Shown in pieces: positions 14,922 to 20,286 of a stretch of 22,021 bases of DNA. Made by a program: the position numbers and the translations under genes. The DNA comes from a virus. The notes beneath the pieces are model-generated. The model saw nothing but the letters and a program-made list of their open reading frames with translations. It ran no database searches and was not told the origin of the DNA. Location: positions 1 through 22,021 of IMG/VR virus record IMGVR_UViG_3300037553_000149. One strand, given 5' to 3'. Each line of letters opens with the position of its first letter. The stretch's first letter is position 1.

Positions 14922-15673
14922 TGGCGATTGAAGTCATGGTCTGGGTTCTGGAGCAGGACAGGAACATCACGACAAACGAGAAGTTCGTTCTCCTGGGGAT
15001 CGCCAATCACAGCCGGCCAGATGGCACGAACGCGTTTCCTTCGTTAGACACCCTCGCTCGGTACACGCTGCTATCTCGTTCGACGGTACAAAGGTGCATC
15101 AAGGAGTTGTTGAGTAAGGGTTTCCTGACCTACGAACCAGGCGGGGGCAGAAAGTCAAACACATACATAGTGACAATGAACTATGCCAAAGTCACCCGTT
15201 TAGAGGTTCTTGAGGGGGGTCAGAGTGACACCCCTACAGGGTCAGGCTCTGACCCGGCAGCAGAGTCAAGCCTTGAACTGGCAGCAGGGTCAGGCTCTGA
15301 CCAAGGAACCGTAATAGAACCGTTATCTACCGAAATAGAACCTCGCGCAAAGAAACGCGACGAGGTCTGGGACGCGATCATGGAAGCATGTGGAGTCAAT
15401 ACTGCGACGATCAACTCCAACGAGCGCGGTCGCTACAACAAGGCCGTGAAACTACTCAAGGAGTCCGGTGCCACCGGCGCCCAGATTCACACGCGGGTGC
15501 AGGTGTATCGCCGCAAGTTCAAGGGCGCCTCTGTCACCCCGGTGGCCATCGCCAACCACTGGTCTGAGTTGGACCCGGCGACAGTGAAGGTCGAAGATGT
15601 AGTTTCAGCCCCAAAGGGTTGGGATGCAATTAGGCAAGCGAGGGAGGCCCGCGATGGGCAACATCAGACTTGA
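14921..15673 (+). CDS. Replication-initiator-like winged helix-turn-helix protein
   Basis: A 250-residue protein in three parts. Residues about 17-80 are a winged helix-turn-helix of the kind found in phage initiators: LNEK-type opening (TTNEKFVLLGIANHS), NAFPSLDTLARYTLLSRSTVQRCIKELLSKGFLTYE, then a basic wing. Residues about 97-130 are a low-complexity Gly/Ser/Asp/Ala linker encoded by the DNA repeats described separately. Residues about 145-250 are helical and end TPVAIANHWSEL, a C-terminal arrangement common to phage HTH replication proteins. Like lambda O, it is expected to bind repeats within its own gene and recruit the helicase through a loader; a loader candidate is encoded 0.6 kb downstream. 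A purely regulatory role cannot be excluded. The start shares a base with the previous stop. Confidence 0.7.
   Translation: MAIEVMVWVLEQDRNITTNEKFVLLGIANHSRPDGTNAFPSLDTLARYTLLSRSTVQRCIKELLSKGFLTYEPGGGRKSNTYIVTMNYAKVTRLEVLEGGQSDTPTGSGSDPAAESSLELAAGSGSDQGTVIEPLSTEIEPRAKKRDEVWDAIMEACGVNTATINSNERGRYNKAVKLLKESGATGAQIHTRVQVYRRKFKGASVTPVAIANHWSELDPATVKVEDVVSAPKGWDAIRQAREARDGQHQT
15219..15302 (+). repeat. Four palindromic iterons within the initiator gene (candidate origin)
   Basis: Four units, each an inverted repeat around a three-base centre, have centres at 15224, 15247, 15271 and 15295, a period of 23, 24 and 24 bases. Units 2 and 4 are GGGTCAG-GCT-CTGACC(C). Unit 1 is GTCA-GAG-TGAC. Unit 3 is TCAA-GCC-TTGA, where both arms have changed together so pairing is kept. 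They encode an eight-residue protein repeat (GSGSDPAA, ESSLELAA, GSGSDQGT). Regular palindromic iterons inside an initiator gene are the layout of lambda and related origins. They could instead be operator sites. Confidence 0.65.
15303..15355 (+). other. AT-richer stretch after the iterons, possible unwinding element
   Basis: Just downstream of the iterons, 15303-15355 is visibly richer in A and T than its surroundings and contains the short direct repeats AATAGAACC (ending near 15320 and 15342) and repeated GAACC. In iteron origins an AT-rich element next to the repeats is where strands open. The contrast is modest, so support comes mainly from position. Confidence 0.4.
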
Positions 15674-15782
15674 CCAAGATGACCAACCGACCCGTGAGGA
15701 ACTATTGAAGATTCGCGGCAAGGACTTCAAGCCAGTCCCGATGAAGGTGAGACGCGCAGAACCGAAAGGATCGAAGCGGTGA
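15654..15782 (+). CDS. Small 42-residue basic protein
   Basis: A short frame with its own strong ribosome binding site (AGGGAGG at 15641-15647, six bases before the ATG). It starts within the last codons of the initiator gene and ends in GTGA shared with the next gene. The protein reads MGNIRLDQDDQPTREELLKI and then turns basic (VRRAEPKGSKR). The nested overlaps, good Shine-Dalgarno site and GC-rich third positions make it a real gene. It has no recognisable family. Its place between initiator and loader-like genes suggests a replication accessory role. Confidence 0.6.
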   Translation: MGNIRLDQDDQPTREELLKIRGKDFKPVPMKVRRAEPKGSKR

Positions 15783-16252
15783 ACACGTTGGACACGGCAG
15801 CGATGGTTCAACGGTTCCAGGAGCGCGCTGCGGGAGTACGCAAACGGAACATGCCGCCGATCGCTGGCGCTGAACGTAAGGCGTTTGTCCAGCAGGCTGA
15901 GATGGACTATCTGGATTTCGCGCTTATCGGCGACTCTGTAATCAGTTTGGATGCTGGGATTCTGACGGTCGACCTTCGACCCGCTATCTGCGACGCCGCT
16001 ATTCGTGGCATGGCACCTCTGGAACGGGAAACGCAGGTCGCCATGGAAAACATCTCCAAGTCTGAGCATCGCACCTACGACAACGTCATGAACGCTCAGC
16101 GGGAGCAGCGGGCTGATCGGGCACGCGAGGCACTCATAGAGGATGAAGATAGGCCGTCAATGCTCAAGGTGGTAAAGACCACCGAAATCATCAAAAGGCG
16201 TATTGGGCTAAGCGGCCCCAACCCCAACTTCGTTTACGGAGGAGAAGCCTAA
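15779..16252 (+). CDS. Hypothetical protein of the replication operon, 157 residues
   Basis: It starts with GTG overlapping the previous TGA. The protein is soluble, mostly helical at both ends, with a central beta segment (YLDFALIGDSVISLDAGILT, residues about 42-61) followed by VDLRP. A motif of the form Q-Q-A-E-M-D-Y-L-D-F-A occurs in unassigned early proteins of actinophages, so it is likely conserved, but I know no function. There are no nuclease, Walker or zinc motifs. The C-terminal 60 residues are strongly charged (EHRTYDNVMNAQREQRADRA) and may form a coiled helix. Operon position suggests replication or recombination. Its stop lies inside the leader of the next gene. Confidence 0.7.
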   Translation: MNTLDTAAMVQRFQERAAGVRKRNMPPIAGAERKAFVQQAEMDYLDFALIGDSVISLDAGILTVDLRPAICDAAIRGMAPLERETQVAMENISKSEHRTYDNVMNAQREQRADRAREALIEDEDRPSMLKVVKTTEIIKRRIGLSGPNPNFVYGGEA

Positions 16253-16254
16253 CA

Positions 16255-16287
16255 ATGGGTATTTGGCATGACTCCCGACCACGCTGA
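16255..16287 (+). CDS. Possible 10-residue leader peptide before the loader-like gene
   Basis: ATG 16255 is ten bases after a perfect GGAGGAG (16238-16244) and opens a ten-codon frame (MGIWHDSRPR) that stops at 16285-16287, inside the next gene. The next gene's only possible start, ATG 16268, has no ribosome binding site of its own at normal distance. Translation of the short frame could deliver ribosomes to 16268 by re-initiation. It could also be chance. Confidence 0.3.
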   Translation: MGIWHDSRPR

Positions 16288-16582
16288 CTACGTGTTGGCG
16301 AAACTCAGCGTGGTGTTTCCCAGCAAGCCCGTGTCTGTTGAAGAGGTCAGGTTCTGGGTGGAGAAACTCGAATCGTTCGAGTTCGACCATGCCATGTTGG
16401 CTGTCGGGAAGATCAGCGACACCTGCAAGTGGTGGCCTTCCTGGGCTGAGTTCAAGGAGGTCCTCTTGGCCGTTCGCCCGCGTGTCGTCTATGAGTTGGA
16501 ACGCCCTGAGGGCAAGCCCGCCACGAAGGAAGAGGCCAGGGCTTACATGGCTGAGATCAGGGAGACACTGGCCCATGGTTGA
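16268..16582 (+). CDS. Putative helicase loader (G39P-like)
   Basis: A 104-residue helical protein. Its pattern matches the SPP1 G39P loader family: a first helix ending in a FP/YP turn (LAKLSVVFPSKPVS), then VRFWVEKLESFEFDHAMLAV with W-x-x-x-L, then a WWPSWAEFKEVL segment, equivalent to the F-P-P-x-x-E motif. Family members bind the replicative helicase and deliver it to the initiator at the origin. The gene lies 0.6 kb after an initiator-like gene carrying iterons, as expected. The match is from memory of the motif layout, at low identity, so a database profile is needed. In-frame stop TAA at 16250 and lack of GTG or TTG codons make ATG 16268 the only start. It overlaps the next gene by eight bases. 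Confidence 0.5.
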   Translation: MTPDHADYVLAKLSVVFPSKPVSVEEVRFWVEKLESFEFDHAMLAVGKISDTCKWWPSWAEFKEVLLAVRPRVVYELERPEGKPATKEEARAYMAEIRETLAHG

Positions 16583-16715
16583 GAACTGCCCTTATTGCCT
16601 GGGGACGGGTTGGGCCCCATCAGACGACACAGCCAACCGCAAGACGGAGTGCGGCTTCTGCGACAAGGGCAAGTGGCACGTGCCACCCTGGGGCACCCCC
16701 AGGAAAGGGGTATAA
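16575..16715 (+). CDS. 46-residue zinc microprotein (DnaJ-type C-x-x-C-x-G-x-G pair)
   Basis: The short protein starts inside the end of the loader-like gene. It contains CPYCLGTGW at residues 5-13 and CGFCDKGKW about 14 residues later, a pair of C-x-x-C-x-(G/K)-x-(G/K) knuckles that should bind one zinc ion, as in the central domain of DnaJ. The rest is short and polar, ending PWGTPRKGV. Stand-alone proteins of this type are common in phage early operons; their substrates are unknown. The frame continues open upstream, but that part is a shadow of the preceding gene. Four cysteines at ideal spacing make chance unlikely. Confidence 0.75.
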   Translation: MVENCPYCLGTGWAPSDDTANRKTECGFCDKGKWHVPPWGTPRKGV

Positions 16716-16724
16716 GGTGTCTAT

Positions 16725-17099
16725 GTGGCCAAGCATTGGACGCTCGTTATCGAGGGACCGTTATTCACGCTCAACAGTGAACGGGGCATGCACTATCACA
16801 AGAGGGCGAAACTCACTAAGACGTGGAGGGAGGCGGCGTTCGAGGCCGCCCTGGCCGCAGGGGTCCCAAAGATGAAGACAATCGACATCCTGTGTATTCC
16901 CCATCGGAAGAATCGACGCAACATGGCCGACACGGGTGGGCACTTCCCGGTGGCGAAGGCGTGTATTGACGGGCTGGTTGACGCTGGGGTTATCCCTGAC
17001 GATGGACCCAACTTTGTCAAGTCGCTAGAGTTCAGGTCGCCAGTAGTGGATGGTGGGGAAGACAGGGTGATGTTGTACATCACGGAGCGTTCCAGGTGA
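16725..17099 (+). CDS. RusA-family Holliday junction resolvase
   Basis: A 124-residue endonuclease that should cut four-way DNA junctions. The RusA pattern is clear: N-terminal strand and loop with LNSERGMHYHKRAKLTKTW, a basic strand with RKNRRNMADTGGHFPVAKAC, then IDGLVDAGVIPDDGPNFV with the acidic residues that bind metal (Asp of MADTG, Asp of IDG, the DD pair), and a final strand. Length is typical of the family. The GTG start has AAGGTG five bases upstream; the ATG two bases earlier is in another frame. It ends in GTGA, overlapping the HTH gene. With the annealing protein and SNF2 helicase it would process recombination or reversed-fork intermediates before packaging. Confidence 0.85.
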   Translation: MAKHWTLVIEGPLFTLNSERGMHYHKRAKLTKTWREAAFEAALAAGVPKMKTIDILCIPHRKNRRNMADTGGHFPVAKACIDGLVDAGVIPDDGPNFVKSLEFRSPVVDGGEDRVMLYITERSR

Positions 17100-17395
17100 G
17101 TGTCGAACGTCTGCTCCAGGTTGCTCTCGAATCCGAAGACCCGTTGGAAAGAGCGCGCATTCTCAACAACGAGGTCCTGCCGGCCGTTGCTGATCTTCGC
17201 CAGTCGATCATCAAAGAGCGCGCCCTGTCGGTCAAAGAGGCATGCGATTTCGGCAACGGTGGCGATGGGTTTACCTACTCTGAGGTAGCGAACGCCATGA
17301 CCGTTTCCAAACCCCTAGTGCAGCAGATGGTTGCTTTAGCCAGGGAGATACACACCCTTAGGATGGTGTCATCCACCAATGGGAGCATCCGGTAG
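17096..17395 (+). CDS. Small helix-turn-helix protein
   Basis: A 99-residue protein starting with GTG inside the RusA stop. Residues about 57-83 (FTYSEVANAMTVSKPLVQQM) form a helix-turn-helix resembling sigma region 4 or small regulators: Y-S-E-V-A as first helix, T-V-S as turn, P-L-V-Q-Q-M as recognition helix. The N-terminal half is helical and acidic. It may regulate phage promoters, and the promoter motif shared by P2 and P3 begins about 100 bases downstream of it, but this link is only positional. Small HTH proteins next to RusA are common in phages and some may act with the resolvase on DNA. The stop is directly followed by the ATG of the next gene. Confidence 0.65.
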   Translation: MSVERLLQVALESEDPLERARILNNEVLPAVADLRQSIIKERALSVKEACDFGNGGDGFTYSEVANAMTVSKPLVQQMVALAREIHTLRMVSSTNGSIR

Positions 17396-17488
17396 ATGTG
17401 GGAGTGGGTCGGCTATGGCGGGCTGTTTGCGGGCGCTGTGCTGGCCCTGGTCCTCTACATGATGATGGTCATTGACCGCAAGGATTGA
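17396..17488 (+). CDS. 30-residue single-span membrane microprotein
   Basis: TAGATG joins it to the previous gene. The peptide starts MWEWVGYGGLFAGAVLALVL and ends MMMVIDRKD: a short aromatic N-terminus, one hydrophobic span of about 20 residues and a charged cytoplasmic-type tail, i.e. N-out/C-in by the positive-inside rule. Translational coupling and consistent GC-rich third positions support it. It is too short to be a typical holin. Membrane microproteins in phage early operons sometimes alter host membrane processes or exclude other phages; nothing here fixes its role. It is the last gene before promoter P2. Confidence 0.55.
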   Translation: MWEWVGYGGLFAGAVLALVLYMMMVIDRKD

Positions 17489-17489
17489 G

Positions 17490-17524
17490 TTGTAGGTCGG
17501 GTCACCTGCCGGTAGAGTGTGGTC
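17490..17524 (+). promoter_or_regulatory. Promoter P2, leaderless type, before the SNF2 helicase
   Basis: TTGTAG at 17490-17495 and TAGAGT at 17513-17518 are separated by exactly 17 bases. Six bases (GTGGTC) follow before ATG 17525, so transcription would start on the A of the start codon. No Shine-Dalgarno site is present. The segment GTCACCTGCCGGTAG is shared with P3 at 15 of 16 aligned positions including one flanking base. Confidence 0.6.
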
Positions 17525-19753
17525 ATGACTGACACACTGACTCAAGACACAACCAAGGAAGCCATCTGGATGGCCGTCGTTGCCCTCTCGTCGAACTGCG
17601 ACGGGGCCAGGGAACAGGACGGTGTCGGGTTCAACGGAACGGACGCCCCATTTGGGAATCGCGCCGCCGAAATGGCGTCCTCCCAGTGGTCTGACGCTCT
17701 CACCTACGAGGCGTACACCATGCTCGCCAAGTACGGCAAACAGTTGGAGGACTACGGCTACGTCTATGCCGAACTCCCTGTCCCGAAGAAGGTCCTAGGC
17801 GACGGCCGCGACGACGCCCGTCAGGCCGAGCGCAAGCGCAAGTCAGCCGACTCCCGTGTGATCGACAAGATCGTCGATGGACATTTCGTCATCACCTCCA
17901 CCTATGACACCGCGCTGGTTGCCCAGTTGCGGAAGATCACCGGCGCCCACTGGGTGCCCGACGCGCAGAAGTGGTTCGCCCCCGTCGAGCAGGGTGCCAA
18001 GGTCCGCACGTTCGTCGAGACCAACGGCTTCCGCACCAGCCCCGAGGTCCAGGCGCAACTCGACAAGTTCGAGGTCGTCTCGGCTGAGGAACTGACCAGG
18101 GTCAAGCGGGACCTCCGCTTCGAGGGCGGCACGTTCGTTATGGACTTCGACTACGACCCCTACCTCGTTGAGGCCGTCAAGGACCTTGCTGGTCGACGGT
18201 GGGACACGAAGCGCAAGGTGTGGACCCTGCCCGCCGTGATGGCTCAGTCGGTGGTTGCCCTCGCTGTGAACTTTGACTTCGACTTTGACCCGACGATCCA
18301 GGCGCAGGCCATCGAGATGAACTCCCAGGCCGAACGCCGCGCTGTTGCTTCTGAGGCCGACACGTCAACCCTCCACATCCCAGGGATGGGCGACAAGCAC
18401 CCCCTGACCGGTGAGAAGTTGGCCCTGCACCCGTTCCAGGTGGCAGGCGTCGCTTACGCCGTCGACACGAAGCGCTGTTTCATCGCCGACGAAATGGGCC
18501 TAGGCAAATCAGTCCAGTCATTGGCCTCAGTCCAACACGAAAATGCGTACCCCTTGCTGATCGTGTGCCCTGCCACGTTGAAGCACAACTGGGAGCGCGA
18601 GGTCCGCATGTGGCTCCCAGGCAAGACCGTTCACATCGTCGACAACAAGGTCGGTGTGAAGAACTCAGATGTGGTGATTATCAACTACGACATCCTTGAC
18701 AAGCAGAAGGAAGCCCTCAACGCTGTCGGCTTCCAGTCGCTGGTGTTCGATGAGAGCCACTACGCCAAGAACGCCGCCGCGAAGCGCACGAAGGCCCTCA
18801 AGGAGATCGCTGAGGGCATCCCGGTCATGGTGCTGGCCCTCACCGGCACCCCCGTCCTGAACCGCCCCGTCGAGTTGGTTTCACAGTTGGAGATTCTCGG
18901 ACGGATCGAAGATTTCGGTGGCCCGTGGAACTTCAAGAAGCGCTACTGCAACGCCCAGAGGAACGGCTACGGCTGGGACTTCAATGGCGCCTCCAACACC
19001 GAAGAGTTGAACGCTCTCCTGCGGCGCACCTGCTACGTGCGTCGCCAGAAGGAGGACGTGATGAAGGAACTGCCACCCAAGGCCAAGTACACCATCGAGA
19101 CCGACCTCTCGACGGCGAAGGCCAAGGAGTACAGGGCGATGGAGTCGGACACGATCGTGTGGCTCGCAGAAGAGGGTCGCAACTCTGAGTACGCCGACGC
19201 TTTGGCGAAGATCATGATTCTCAAGCGTCTCGCCGGCGAAGGCAAGATTGACGCGGCGATGGAATGGATCGACACGTTCCTCGACAGCACCAGTCGCAAG
19301 TTGGTCGTGTTCGCCCACCACAAGGCCGTCGTGAATGCCCTGGCCGACAAGTACGGCGGGATGAGGGTCGCTGGCGCCGATTCGATGAAGGCCCGCCAGG
19401 AAGTGATCGACAAGTTCCAGAGCGACGACGACGCCCGTGTGATCGTCCTGAACATGAAGGCTGGAGGTGTCGGCATCACGCTTACGGCCGCATCCGACGT
19501 TCTGTTCGTTGAGCAGGGCTGGACCCCCGCTGAGCATGACCAGGCCACTGATCGCTGTCACCGAATCGGACAGGACGCCTCGGTGGTGTCGTCGTGGTAT
19601 CTGCTGGCTGACGGTACGATCGACGACGACATCTTCGAGTTGATCGAAGCCAAGAGGATCGTGGTGGATGCTGTGACTGATGGTGAAGACGATCTGGCCG
19701 TGTCGGTGATGAACGGCCTCATCGACAAGTTGGTGAAGCGGGCCAATGACTGA
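17525..19753 (+). CDS. HARP-SNF2 family DNA annealing helicase/translocase
   Basis: A 742-residue ATP-driven DNA translocase. Residues 1-80 form an N-terminal domain with NCDGAREQDGVGFNGTD, common to actinobacterial members. Residues about 117-175 and 192-250 are two HARP-like repeats (WVPDAQKWFAPV and RRWDTKRKVWTLP), the part that gives SMARCAL1 its strand-annealing activity. The motor follows: motif I DEMGLGKS at 322-329, DESH box at 409-412, motif III LTGTP, motif V AGGVGITLTAAS, motif VI QATDRCHRIGQ at 673-683. All catalytic motifs are intact. It likely remodels forks or anneals strands together with the HIRAN and annealing proteins. ATG 17525 is preferred over GTG 17519 because of the leaderless promoter. 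Its end overlaps the next gene by eight bases. Confidence 0.92.
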   Translation: MTDTLTQDTTKEAIWMAVVALSSNCDGAREQDGVGFNGTDAPFGNRAAEMASSQWSDALTYEAYTMLAKYGKQLEDYGYVYAELPVPKKVLGDGRDDARQAERKRKSADSRVIDKIVDGHFVITSTYDTALVAQLRKITGAHWVPDAQKWFAPVEQGAKVRTFVETNGFRTSPEVQAQLDKFEVVSAEELTRVKRDLRFEGGTFVMDFDYDPYLVEAVKDLAGRRWDTKRKVWTLPAVMAQSVVALAVNFDFDFDPTIQAQAIEMNSQAERRAVASEADTSTLHIPGMGDKHPLTGEKLALHPFQVAGVAYAVDTKRCFIADEMGLGKSVQSLASVQHENAYPLLIVCPATLKHNWEREVRMWLPGKTVHIVDNKVGVKNSDVVIINYDILDKQKEALNAVGFQSLVFDESHYAKNAAAKRTKALKEIAEGIPVMVLALTGTPVLNRPVELVSQLEILGRIEDFGGPWNFKKRYCNAQRNGYGWDFNGASNTEELNALLRRTCYVRRQKEDVMKELPPKAKYTIETDLSTAKAKEYRAMESDTIVWLAEEGRNSEYADALAKIMILKRLAGEGKIDAAMEWIDTFLDSTSRKLVVFAHHKAVVNALADKYGGMRVAGADSMKARQEVIDKFQSDDDARVIVLNMKAGGVGITLTAASDVLFVEQGWTPAEHDQATDRCHRIGQDASVVSSWYLLADGTIDDDIFELIEAKRIVVDAVTDGEDDLAVSVMNGLIDKLVKRAND

Positions 19754-20234
19754 CATTCCGAAGTGGCAACTAGCCATCACCGAACGACAGCACCAGGTCA
19801 ACGAAGAGGCTGCCGGTCTGAGCATCATGCTGGAGAACACCGACGACCACTGGGCAGCGACCATGGCCATGGCCAGGGCGCAGTTCGGTGACGGGAACGA
19901 GGACGCGGCCCTGACGGCCTCCATGGCCCATCACGTGGCTGTGTCGATGCTGGCTTCACTGTCGATGCAACTCAACAAGCGCATCCGGGTTTTCTATGGC
20001 TGGGAGATGATGGACGAGTCGTCGGTCATCACCGTCGGCGACGAAGGCTTCGTGGCGCTGCATGGGGTGCTCCTGGACGACTCCAGGGACGCCGGCCTGG
20101 TCCTAATCACCGAGAAGCATCTGGACGAGCCTGAGACGTTCCCGCCGACGGTCCTCAGGTACTGCTCGATTTACAAGGCCGAGATCATCATGGAGCCTTG
20201 CGAATGGGAGGGGATGACGACGTGTCGGCCATAA
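19746..20234 (+). CDS. Hypothetical partner of the SNF2 helicase, 162 residues
   Basis: It overlaps the end of the helicase gene by eight bases, so translation is coupled. The protein begins MTDIPKWQLAITERQHQVNE, is helical and acidic to about residue 75, and has a beta-rich second half (SSVITVGDEGFVALHGVLLD). It contains only scattered cysteines near the end. The helical part has the spacing of an oligomerisation domain. I do not recognise a family. Fixed overlap with the helicase suggests a subunit or regulator of it. The following gap holds a weak CCCA/TGGG hairpin and promoter P3. Confidence 0.7.
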   Translation: MTDIPKWQLAITERQHQVNEEAAGLSIMLENTDDHWAATMAMARAQFGDGNEDAALTASMAHHVAVSMLASLSMQLNKRIRVFYGWEMMDESSVITVGDEGFVALHGVLLDDSRDAGLVLITEKHLDEPETFPPTVLRYCSIYKAEIIMEPCEWEGMTTCRP

Positions 20235-20255
20235 ATCCCCCAGTTTTGGGTCAGT

Positions 20256-20286
20256 TTGTAATGTCAACTGCCGGTAGGCTGTAGCC
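20256..20286 (+). promoter_or_regulatory. Promoter P3, leaderless type, before the zinc/GIY-YIG-like gene
   Basis: TAGGCT at 20275-20280 fits TANNNT and is followed by six bases (GTAGCC) and ATG 20287, the same geometry as P2. TTGTAA at 20256-20261 is only 13 bases upstream of the -10, too close for a standard -35. GTCAACTGCCGGTAG repeats the P2 element with one change. No Shine-Dalgarno site is present. Confidence 0.5.

Noticed and set aside
20239-20250. CCCA-GTTT-TGGG hairpin as a terminator after 20234
   Set aside because: A four-base-pair stem is too weak, and the T-run is in the loop rather than behind the stem.
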